A DNA stretch of 8,536 nucleotides, from NCBI GenBank assembly GCA_026387555.1, contig JAPLLM010000050.1:1-8536 (forward strand). Reading direction: 5' to 3'. Made by a program: the position numbers and the translations under genes. Below the pieces are notes generated by a model. The model did no database searches and had not been told where the DNA came from. It was given only the letters and a program-made list of their open reading frames with translations. Shown piece by piece: positions 1 through 6,040 of the stretch. The stretch comes from Candidatus Omnitrophota bacterium. GTDB lineage: Bacteria > Omnitrophota > Gorgyraeia > Gygaellales > Profunditerraquicolaceae. How positions within the stretch are numbered: the first letter of the stretch is position 1; the number at the start of each line of letters is the position of its first letter.

Positions 1-17
1 GACGGGTGTATAGACAT
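1..17 (-). CDS. Start of a gene cut by the window edge; possibly LpxA-type acyltransferase
   Basis: Only five full codons are visible, reading M-S-I-H-P, with a sixth starting TC. A strong ribosome binding site (AAGGAGG, 36-30) precedes the ATG by 12 nt, so this is very likely a real start. UDP-N-acetylglucosamine acyltransferases (LpxA) commonly begin with a Met-(x)-Ile-His-Pro segment, the first turn of their left-handed beta helix, and an LPS gene would suit the heptose gene at the other end of the window. Five residues cannot prove a family; other hexapeptide-repeat proteins begin similarly. The start is likely; the identity is a guess. Confidence 0.35.
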
Positions 18-23
18 GTTATT

Positions 24-557
24 TTACAACCTCCTTAGGTAGCAACCTTCGTATCTGGAGCTTAGCTCGGATAAAAGCGGCTGCGCTGTTTCTTTGTTAT
101 TAAATCTGCCTACGCATAAAACTTTATAACTTCCTTTGCTCAATATTATCGTAGTTAACCCCTTTTTTCTTAATGTCTGTGCTTCTTTTTGCGCCCCTTC
201 CATGGTTTTGTAGCTGGCTAATTGTATGGTGTAGCCCTGGATTACCGTCGAAACTTGAGGCGCGGGTAATATTGCCGTCGGCGCCTGCGGCGTTATAAGG
301 GCCTGGGCTTTAGGCTTGGGTAGAGCGGCCAGATCAAATGAAACCGTATTCTTGGTAACCATCGCCACTCTCTTTCCTTTTTCAACGCCCAGAGAAAAAG
401 AAATGATGCTTGAGACGGCGATAACTATGATCATGATGATTATGCGTTCGCCTTTACGTATCCGGGCGATAAGCGAGCTGCTGTGTTTTGTGGCGGCTCC
501 CCTTGCGCTATCATCCGCGCCTTGCGAAAAAAGTTCTAATTGCTGGTTCTCGTCCAT
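24..557 (-). CDS. SPOR-domain single-pass membrane protein
   Basis: A 177-residue protein probably anchored in the inner membrane and reaching into the periplasm. Residues 1-38 are polar with basic residues just before a hydrophobic span at about 39-57, predicting an N-in, C-out topology. A Pro/Ala-rich linker follows (about 79-107). The C-terminal 70 residues (108-177) match a SPOR domain, opening with G-Y-T-I-Q-L-A-S-Y and with the A-Q-K-E-A-Q-T-L and V-L-C-V-G-R-F segments in the expected order. SPOR domains bind denuded glycan strands at division septa, so a role at the division site is likely but inferred. The ATG lies 2 nt after the HD-GYP gene stop, with no clear ribosome binding site, suggesting coupling. 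The last codons contain the ribosome binding site of the next gene. Confidence 0.85.
   Translation of the reverse strand: MDENQQLELFSQGADDSARGAATKHSSSLIARIRKGERIIIMIIVIAVSSIISFSLGVEKGKRVAMVTKNTVSFDLAALPKPKAQALITPQAPTAILPAPQVSTVIQGYTIQLASYKTMEGAQKEAQTLRKKGLTTIILSKGSYKVLCVGRFNNKETAQPLLSELSSRYEGCYLRRL
30..36 (-). promoter_or_regulatory. Shine-Dalgarno site AAGGAGG for the gene starting at 17
   Basis: A perfect AAGGAGG lies inside the last codons of the SPOR-domain gene, 12 nt before the ATG at 17-15, somewhat longer than usual spacing. It is the only full-strength Shine-Dalgarno sequence I found before a start in this window; most of the other genes begin in overlaps with weak or no such site and probably depend on translational coupling. 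Confidence 0.6.
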
Positions 558-559
558 AT

Positions 560-1648
560 TTATTGGGGAGTATTATATAACTTTTTAGCTTTAAATTTCA
601 AGTAATTTTTTGTCTTGACCTTTTTCACTACTTTTAAGAACGCCTCTACTACTTTCGGGTCGAATTGTTTGCCACTTTTTTTCTTTATTTCTTTTACTGC
701 GGCGTGCGTGTCCATTCTTTCGCGGTACGGCCTGCCGTAGACCATGGCTTCAAAGGCATCTGCCACTGCCATAACCCGGGCGCCCAGCGGGATCTGGCCT
801 TTTTTAAGCCTTGAGGGATAGCCTGTCCCGTCAAACTTTTCATGATGATGCATGATGATCGGTATTACCGGTTTTAATATTTGAAACGGCCTTAGGATCT
901 GTACCCCTTTTTCCGGATGCGTTTTGATAATATTGTATTCTTTAGCGGTTAATTTAGTGGTCTTGGTCAATATTTCTATGGGTATATCGGCTTTTCCGGT
1001 ATCGTGAAGAAGGCTGGCGTATTTAAGGCTCTCGATCTGTTTTTCATCAAGGCGCATCTGATGGCCAATAGCCGTAACCAGGCGGCTGAAATACGGAGAA
1101 TGCGTGTATTCCTGGGGAACGCGTGTATCCAAAAGGGTCACCAGGGATTTGATGCTCCCTAACACGGTCTTCTGCTGGTCTTCGTAGAGCTGGAGATTTT
1201 TTATTCCGATTACCGCCTGCTCTATCAACGTGCTTAGCATCTGCTGGTCAAAGCGGTCAAAGGGCTTGTTTCCCCTAGATCGTTTTAATACGATGATACC
1301 GATTACGTCGTCGCAGATCATCGGCATCGCAAGTAAATCGTTTCTCCTGATTGCCGAGAGGTGCTTCAGTATTTTTCTTTCTACCGGATTGGTTATGGGT
1401 TGGCGCTTATCTATGATCAATTTCTTTTTTCCGCTGGCAAGGCACTTTAAGATCGAGGCCTTGTTCCCGGCATCCAGCAGAAGTATCATACAATAGCGCG
1501 CATTAAAGATCTGTGAGATAAGTTTGGCAAGGCGGCTGACCAGGTCCTTTAATTCGTAAGTCGAGTTTACCAGCCGGTATATGCTGTGTATCGTCGAGAT
1601 AAGCGAATTATACTTTTTCGTAGGGGTCAAATAATTTTTTGTGTTCAT
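560..1648 (-). CDS. GAF/HD-GYP domain phosphodiesterase
   Basis: A 362-residue cytoplasmic protein with no membrane segment. Residues about 30-155 look like a GAF-type sensor domain; the C-terminal part (about 160-350) is an HD-GYP domain. Visible motifs are H183 (Y-T-H-S), the H215-D216 pair in L-L-H-D-T-G-K, H244, the signature H-H-E-K-F-D-G-T-G-Y-P at 268-278, and A-D-A-F-E-A-M after it. HD-GYP enzymes hydrolyse cyclic di-GMP (some cGAMP), and the metal-binding residues are intact, so activity is expected; the signal sensed by the GAF part is unknown. The ATG is inside the end of the dGTPase-like gene, a 41-nt overlap with no obvious ribosome binding site; a TTG at 1630 is a possible alternative start. 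The next Met (residue 54) would cut into the GAF domain. Confidence 0.9.
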   Translation of the reverse strand: MNTKNYLTPTKKYNSLISTIHSIYRLVNSTYELKDLVSRLAKLISQIFNARYCMILLLDAGNKASILKCLASGKKKLIIDKRQPITNPVERKILKHLSAIRRNDLLAMPMICDDVIGIIVLKRSRGNKPFDRFDQQMLSTLIEQAVIGIKNLQLYEDQQKTVLGSIKSLVTLLDTRVPQEYTHSPYFSRLVTAIGHQMRLDEKQIESLKYASLLHDTGKADIPIEILTKTTKLTAKEYNIIKTHPEKGVQILRPFQILKPVIPIIMHHHEKFDGTGYPSRLKKGQIPLGARVMAVADAFEAMVYGRPYRERMDTHAAVKEIKKKSGKQFDPKVVEAFLKVVKKVKTKNYLKFKAKKLYNTPQ

Positions 1649-2762
1649 CTAAGGCTGACCTATCTGTCATACCCGCGATATAATCGCAGACAACGCGCCT
1701 GACCCCGTCTTGAGGGATCTTTTTCTGCGTATCCAGCGGGAGTTGCTCGGGTTTTGCGGTATAATCCCGGAAAAGTTCTTCGATAAAACGCTTCGCCTTG
1801 TTGCTCATCCTTACTACGCGGTAATGATGGTACAGCTTTTCCATCAAAAACGCGCGCAAGGGCCTTCTTAATGCCGCCATTGAGGGTGAAAAACTTACGG
1901 TCTTTTTGTCAAGCTTCTTGGCCTGCGAAGAATCTTTAAGTTTAAACTTAGCGATATTTTTTTCGGTCTGGTTTATCAAGTCAGTGACTTGCATATTTAT
2001 AAGCGACCGGATGACCAGGTACTTCTTTAATTCACCCTCTATTTTAGCATATTTTCCGGTTATTTGCTCATTAATATTTTTCCACAACAGTATTTGGTTA
2101 AGGTCGCTCTCTTTTAGTAGTCCCGAGGCGAGCCCGTCGTCAATATCATGGTTATCGTAAGCGATTTCATCGGCGATATCCACTACCTGCGTTTCCAGGG
2201 TGGGCATGGGTGTGCGCTGAAATTCTTTCATCCTGCCTGCGGTATCAAAAGCGGATGAGTGTTTTACTATCCCTTCCCTTACCTCCCAGCTTAAATTCAA
2301 TCCGGGAAAATCCGGATAACGTTCCTCTAAATAATCCACCACCCTTAATCCTTGCATATTATGATTGAACCCGCCTTCTTTGTTCATAAGTTTATTCAAT
2401 ATTTCTTCGCCGGAGTGGCCGAAAGGCGTGTGGCCCAGGTCATGAGCTAAAGCAATAGCCTCGGTCAAGTCAGTGTTGAGTTTTAAAGCCGCGGCAATAG
2501 TGCGGGCAATCTGGGATACCTCTATGGTGTGCGTCAGGCGGGTGCGATAATAGTCCCCTTCATGATTGACGAAGACCTGGGTTTTATATTCCAGCCTTCT
2601 AAAAGCGGCGCTGTGTACTATTCTGTCCCGGTCGCGTTGATATATGGAGCGGTAGGGATGCTCCTTTTCCGGGTAAATCCTCCCCTTGGAATCGCAACTC
2701 TTCATCGCGTATGAGGCAAAGATCGTATCCTCGAATTTCTTTATTCTATCGTTAGTCGGCAT
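1608..2762 (-). CDS. dGTPase-like HD-domain triphosphohydrolase
   Basis: A 384-residue member of the deoxyguanosinetriphosphate triphosphohydrolase-like family, which cleaves dNTPs to deoxynucleoside plus triphosphate. Metal-binding HD residues are present: H78 in R-L-T-H-T-I-E-V, H107-D108 in A-H-D-L-G-H, and D198 in D-I-A-D-E-I-A-Y, followed by the family pattern H-D-I-D-D-G-L. The N-terminal segment with S-A-A-F-R-R-L-E-Y-K-T-Q-V-F (51-64) and the C-terminal V-C-D-Y-I-A-G-M-T-D-R are typical, and the end looks natural. Length fits the shorter, widespread bacterial group rather than E. coli Dgt. The ATG overlaps the end of the HIT gene by 11 nt without a ribosome binding site. Substrate preference cannot be read from sequence. 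Confidence 0.93.
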   Translation of the reverse strand: MPTNDRIKKFEDTIFASYAMKSCDSKGRIYPEKEHPYRSIYQRDRDRIVHSAAFRRLEYKTQVFVNHEGDYYRTRLTHTIEVSQIARTIAAALKLNTDLTEAIALAHDLGHTPFGHSGEEILNKLMNKEGGFNHNMQGLRVVDYLEERYPDFPGLNLSWEVREGIVKHSSAFDTAGRMKEFQRTPMPTLETQVVDIADEIAYDNHDIDDGLASGLLKESDLNQILLWKNINEQITGKYAKIEGELKKYLVIRSLINMQVTDLINQTEKNIAKFKLKDSSQAKKLDKKTVSFSPSMAALRRPLRAFLMEKLYHHYRVVRMSNKAKRFIEELFRDYTAKPEQLPLDTQKKIPQDGVRRVVCDYIAGMTDRSALDEHKKLFDPYEKV

Positions 2763-3222
2763 GGCGCAGTTTAATTAACAGTTCATCCAGAGATTGCGAG
2801 ATTATCTTAGTACTATTTACTACGGGCATAAAATTTGTATCCCCGATCCAGCGCGGGACGATATGGATATGCAGATGTCCGGTTATGCCGGCACCTGCGG
2901 CCTTTCCAATGTTAGCCCCGATATTGAATCCGTCGGGTTTAAGGGTTTTCTTTAAGAGTTTTTTCGCCCGGATTATTGATTTTAGAATATCGACGCCCTC
3001 TTTTTCCGTTAATGCGTCGAGGTCTCCCGTATGGCGTAGGGGCGATACCATAAGATGGCCGTTATTATAAGGAAAAATATTAAGCACGCAGATGCTGTGT
3101 TTTGTGCGGAATACTACCCGCTCTTTCCCCTTGGCGCTTTTTGCAAGGCAGAAAATGCATTTTTTTTCTTTTTTTGCCATCCGGATATATCTTATGCGCC
3201 AGGGCGCCCAAAGCCTGCTCAT
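2752..3222 (-). CDS. HIT-family nucleotide hydrolase/phosphorylase (Ap4A phosphorylase-like)
   Basis: A 156-residue histidine-triad protein. The HIT motif is H116-L-H118-I-H120-I-V followed by P-R-W, with the middle histidine expected to be the nucleophile. The N-terminal L-W-A-P-W-R and a C-I-F-C pair (22-25) resemble the Ap4A phosphorylase / FHIT-like branch that acts on diadenosine polyphosphates, rather than the HinT branch. The pair C22/C25 may be part of a zinc site. The exact substrate is inferred. Its ATG shares one base with the upstream stop (TAATG), so it is probably translationally coupled to the metallophosphoesterase gene; a GAGG sequence lies too far upstream (about 14 nt) to be convincing. 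Confidence 0.9.
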   Translation of the reverse strand: MSRLWAPWRIRYIRMAKKEKKCIFCLAKSAKGKERVVFRTKHSICVLNIFPYNNGHLMVSPLRHTGDLDALTEKEGVDILKSIIRAKKLLKKTLKPDGFNIGANIGKAAGAGITGHLHIHIVPRWIGDTNFMPVVNSTKIISQSLDELLIKLRHAD

Positions 3223-3710
3223 TATATTCTTATTATCCTCGCTTCTATTTTACCGTTAGTTTCGATTATCCCGCAGGAATTGATCTTGGCGTAAATTTTA
3301 TCCGTGGGGCTCCCGGGGTTAAAATATAAGATGCCGTCCTTTACCATATTTGTTCCATTGTGGGAATGTCCGAATAAGATGACGTCAACATGAGAATTCT
3401 TAAAAGCCTCGGTAGCGAACTCAATTAAATTTGCCGGGGCACCTATTCCGTGTATAACTCCGATTTTAAACTTCCCCGCACTTATTATTTCTTTCTCCGG
3501 AAGTACAACTCTAACTTCGTGGGGATCCATGTTGCCCTGGACACCCTTTACATTAGGGCATATCTTTTTTAATTTCTCGAGGACGCTTAAGTCGACTAAA
3601 TCTCCGACGTGGATGATCATATCCACTCCCTTAAAGACATCATTTATTTTTGGCGGTAATTCTTCGTTTTTATCGGTAATATGCGTATCCGAGATAACTC
3701 CTATTTTCAT
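3222..3710 (-). CDS. YfcE/MJ0936-family metallophosphoesterase
   Basis: A 162-residue calcineurin-like phosphodiesterase of the small YfcE/MJ0936 type. All dimetal-site motifs are present in order: D8 and H10 in S-D-T-H, G-D at 36-37, G-N-M-D at 59-62, H87 in V-I-H-G, and G-H-S-H at 114-117, then N-P-G-S-P. Family members hydrolyse bis-p-nitrophenyl phosphate in vitro; physiological substrates are mostly unknown. The family more often has G-N-C-D; Met replaces the non-ligand residue here. The ATG overlaps the preceding stop as ATGA, and AAGGGTGA about 8 nt upstream is a moderate ribosome binding site. Full length, no truncation. Confidence 0.92.
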   Translation of the reverse strand: MKIGVISDTHITDKNEELPPKINDVFKGVDMIIHVGDLVDLSVLEKLKKICPNVKGVQGNMDPHEVRVVLPEKEIISAGKFKIGVIHGIGAPANLIEFATEAFKNSHVDVILFGHSHNGTNMVKDGILYFNPGSPTDKIYAKINSCGIIETNGKIEARIIRI

Positions 3711-3928
3711 GCGATCACCCTTGGTTTAGAAAATGCGTCGAAGAGCTGATTCAGGTTATTAATATCCCAGGCCCAGATCTTTTCTTCCATTGCCCTTAGG
3801 CGGGCGTTGGAATCGATATCATTGAGGGTTATGATTATTTTTCTCTGAAGCTTATGGCGGAATTTCTTGCACTCACGGGCAAATTCCGTGATATCGTCTT
3901 CGCTTAACTGTTCGCGTTTAAAGCACAT
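3707..3928 (-). CDS. Split-off C-terminal domain of the upstream ATPase (nuclease-fold-like)
   Basis: A 73-codon reading frame that is probably not an independent gene. Its frame stays open before the ATG and reads P-P-D-G-I-I-G-R-S then T-D-S-L-W-I-M directly into M-C-F-K-R-E. An Asp followed by a strand ending in x-x-K recalls the degenerate PD-(D/E)xK nuclease-like tails found on archaeal-type ATPases (DUF234-like), here with Cys where Glu would be expected. Further along, I-I-I-T-L-N, N-A-R-L-R-A and I-W-A-W-D suit such an alpha/beta fold. Adding one base near 3965-3990 joins it to the ATPase as a 529-residue protein. If expressed separately, it starts at the ATG at 3928, which lacks a good ribosome binding site. 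Its stop overlaps the metallophosphoesterase start (ATGA). Confidence 0.6.
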   Translation of the reverse strand: MCFKREQLSEDDITEFARECKKFRHKLQRKIIITLNDIDSNARLRAMEEKIWAWDINNLNQLFDAFSKPRVIA

Positions 3929-5295
3929 GATCCAGAGCGAATCCGTGGAGCGGCCGATAATGCCGTCTGGCGGCTTCCGCTGAATTCCAGTTGCTTTATC
4001 TCCCGGAACTGGTTCAAGCGGACCTTCTTTCTTTCGACCTGTAGCGATTCGTCTTCGAAGAGCCTTAACACCTCGCTAAGACGCTGGGTCAGCGGCTTCT
4101 GGGCGTTCATCAAAAAGTCTTCGATCATGTCTTCGATATTATTCCGGAATTTAGCTTTTTGGTTTTCGGCGTTAAAGGTGAGCGACTGCGATTTTTCCTG
4201 ATAGACGAACTTGAGCCAGAAACTGAATACCCGGTCGTTGATCCTAAGAAAATCCCCGTTCTTATTTATGGCGTCTGTCTCAAGCAGGTGATTGATGCGC
4301 ATAGCCAGGTCTTTACGCGTTTTTTTAAGTATGTGGGCTATGTCTTTGATCTTATTCCTGCCGTTGGCGATCATATGTAAGATGGATATGAAGTCATTGC
4401 CGAAAGGCCTCTCCAGGTAGCGTTTAATATAGCTGGAGAATTTCTGGTTAAGCGCTCCGGAGTTGGCAAAAAGCATATTCTCCAGGATATCCGCAAGGTG
4501 TTCCTGGGTCGGTTTTGTCAGCGCTTCGCATATTATTTCAAGATAAAAAGGAAATCCACCGGTGAAGTTCACTATGAAATTCTTAAGGCCTTTGTCTATC
4601 TTTATTCCGCTTAGCCGTTGCTCAAGGTACATCTCGCTTGATCTCGTATCAAACGGTTCGACGTTGATTACTTCGAAGTTGCCGAATAATAGCGCAAGGT
4701 TCTTGGAAAGTATACTAGAGGCCTTAAACCTCGCGGAACTAATGATAATATAGAGAGTATTCTTCTGGGTGATCAAAAGCCTGGACCAATCGCGGTACAG
4801 ATTATCAAATCCCAGGGATTCGATATGATGGAATTCATCGAAGATCACCACGCATGATTTTCCGGTTTCGCTGTAGATACTGTCGCAGAGTGATAGTAGC
4901 TCGCTGAAATTATTACCTTTTTTTCTTTTTTCCACTGCCGCCAGAATAGCTTCGATTTTTTCTACGGTCCTTGGGATGTATCTGCGGGACTTAAGGATCA
5001 GGAAATCAAGGTCTTCCCTGATAGGTATCCCGCTATTGCTTAAGAAGTTATAGAGAAGCGATCCGATGAATCTTTTTATAAAAGCGTTTGCGCTCTCGGG
5101 CCTTACTTCCAGATAGATCATGATAATGGCCGTGTCCGAAAATTTATTAAGCAGCTTAAAGATGATCGAGGTTTTGCCGACCATCTCGTCTCCGGTAATG
5201 GCGACGTTCTGGCGGTATCCATCCTTTAAGTGCTTGATGCGTTTCTCAAGCAGCTCCAGATAGTTAATCCGATCAAAAAAACTTTCTTTTATCAT
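3904..5295 (-). CDS. Archaeal-type (STAND-like) P-loop ATPase with winged helix, C-terminus probably frameshifted
   Basis: A 463-residue P-loop NTPase. Walker A is G35-D-E-M-V-G-K-T42, Walker B is V-V-I-F-D-E (149-154) followed by F-H-H, and a sensor-like strand Y-I-I-I-S-S-A-R sits at about 182-189. N-F-T-G-G-F-P-F-Y and a winged-helix region (about 293-370, ending with F-S-F-W-L-K-F-V) match the archaeal ATPase family, whose members often carry a DUF234/nuclease-like tail. From about residue 440 the sequence becomes Ala/Ser/Arg-rich and unlike the family, while another frame over the same DNA carries a better continuation, so a one-base deletion is likely. The ATG overlaps the preceding stop as ATGA. 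Function is not known; a regulatory or DNA-associated role is only suggested by the domains. Confidence 0.8.
   Translation of the reverse strand: MIKESFFDRINYLELLEKRIKHLKDGYRQNVAITGDEMVGKTSIIFKLLNKFSDTAIIMIYLEVRPESANAFIKRFIGSLLYNFLSNSGIPIREDLDFLILKSRRYIPRTVEKIEAILAAVEKRKKGNNFSELLSLCDSIYSETGKSCVVIFDEFHHIESLGFDNLYRDWSRLLITQKNTLYIIISSARFKASSILSKNLALLFGNFEVINVEPFDTRSSEMYLEQRLSGIKIDKGLKNFIVNFTGGFPFYLEIICEALTKPTQEHLADILENMLFANSGALNQKFSSYIKRYLERPFGNDFISILHMIANGRNKIKDIAHILKKTRKDLAMRINHLLETDAINKNGDFLRINDRVFSFWLKFVYQEKSQSLTFNAENQKAKFRNNIEDMIEDFLMNAQKPLTQRLSEVLRLFEDESLQVERKKVRLNQFREIKQLEFSGSRQTALSAAPRIRSGSCALNANS
3929..3990 (-). other. Probable frameshift junction in the ATPase gene
   Basis: The ATPase frame reads E-F-S-G-S-R and then a low-complexity tail, while the frame of the downstream 73-codon segment reads R-K-P-P-D-G-I-I-G here. 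Inserting one base at about 3965-3990 gives a smooth join such as E-F-S-G-S-R-P-D-G-I-I-G. I see no homopolymer or X-XXY-YYZ slippery heptamer at the junction, so damage or a sequence error is more likely than programmed frameshifting. Confidence 0.5.
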
Positions 5296-5960
5296 GGCAA
5301 ATAAAAATAGGGGTTCTGCGATACATGGCCTTTTCTTATTTCAAAATGCAAATAGGTGGATTTGTCTCTCCCCGCGCTCCCTGCCTTGGCAATGAGTGCG
5401 CCTTTTGACACATTATCGCCGGCTTTAACGAGTAGCTCTGAGTTTCTGGCGTAAACGCTCGAAAAGCCGTCCCCGTGGTCGATGATCAGGGTTTTTCCGA
5501 AGCCCACGAAATTATTATCGGAGAAGACTACTTTTCCGCTGCGCGAGGCGACAATATCGAAACTTGAACCCGGTTGTATATTTATCCCCCGGTTGATCAT
5601 ATTGTTATTCACTGAGCCGAATGTCGCAATGACCCTGCCCCGTAAAGGCCACATAAAATCGTCTGGAGATGTTCCCGCTGGCAAGGGGGCAGGTTTCTGC
5701 CGGTTAGGGATAAAGATTAATTGACCTACTTCTAACGCGGTAGTATCCGGAATATGATTTATACGCGCTAATTCCTCGAGGTCTTCATTATAAGTTTTAG
5801 CAATGCGCCAGAGTGTTTGCCCGCGTTCAACTTTATGGTATATTCCCGGCATTCCTGCCGGTGGACTGGGCCGGACATACGGCGCAGGCGCGCAACCGAA
5901 TATGCCTATTACCCATAACCCGCAACCTAAAACCAAAAAGTGTATTCTTTTTATCTGCAT
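5292..5960 (-). CDS. NlpD-like lipoprotein: LysM plus catalytically degenerate LytM (M23) domain
   Basis: A 222-residue envelope protein. Residues 1-22 form a lipoprotein signal peptide (K-R then a hydrophobic run) ending I-F-G-C23, so it is probably lipidated at Cys23. A LysM peptidoglycan-binding domain covers about 41-85, and an M23/LytM fold about 103-222. The zinc ligands of active M23 enzymes are mostly lost: the first His and Asp are Asn in N123-R-G-I-N127, the His after V-Y-A is Arg172, and the first His of H-x-H is Tyr203, leaving H205. NlpD, an activator of septal amidases, shows the same kind of loss, so an activator role is favoured over hydrolysis. Its ATG is 9 nt after the tRNA-Gly end; its stop overlaps the ATPase start (ATGA). 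Confidence 0.87.
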   Translation of the reverse strand: MQIKRIHFLVLGCGLWVIGIFGCAPAPYVRPSPPAGMPGIYHKVERGQTLWRIAKTYNEDLEELARINHIPDTTALEVGQLIFIPNRQKPAPLPAGTSPDDFMWPLRGRVIATFGSVNNNMINRGINIQPGSSFDIVASRSGKVVFSDNNFVGFGKTLIIDHGDGFSSVYARNSELLVKAGDNVSKGALIAKAGSAGRDKSTYLHFEIRKGHVSQNPYFYLP

Positions 5961-5969
5961 TTTCTAAAA

Positions 5970-6040
5970 AGCGGGTGAAGGGAATCGAACCCTCATATCC
6001 AGCTTGGGAAGCTGGTGTTCTGCCACTGAACTACACCCGC
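5970..6040 (-). tRNA. tRNA-Gly (anticodon CCC)
   Basis: A complete cloverleaf folds by eye: acceptor GCGGGTG/CACCCGC (7 bp, fully paired), D arm GTTC...GAAC with loop AGTGGCA, anticodon stem CCAGC/GCTGG with loop TTCCCAA, a 4-nt variable loop, and a T arm GAGGG/CCCTT with loop TTCGATT. The anticodon CCC (6008-6006) reads GGG glycine codons. The discriminator base is T5970, as is usual for bacterial tRNA-Gly; CCA is not encoded. The gene overlaps the last 10 nt of thiC and is followed by a T run (5970-5966) and, after 9 nt, by the next start codon. It must be cut from a long mRNA. Confidence 0.95.

Noticed and set aside
2752..5295. An ATPase, nuclease-like tail, phosphoesterase and HIT protein as a new antiphage defence module.
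   Set aside because: The neighbours are common housekeeping families, there are no mobile-element signs, and the nuclease-like match is degenerate; this is too weak to claim.
5960..5990. A rho-independent terminator after the tRNA (stem plus T run).
   Set aside because: The stem is the tRNA's own T arm/acceptor and the T run is only five bases, directly followed by the next gene.
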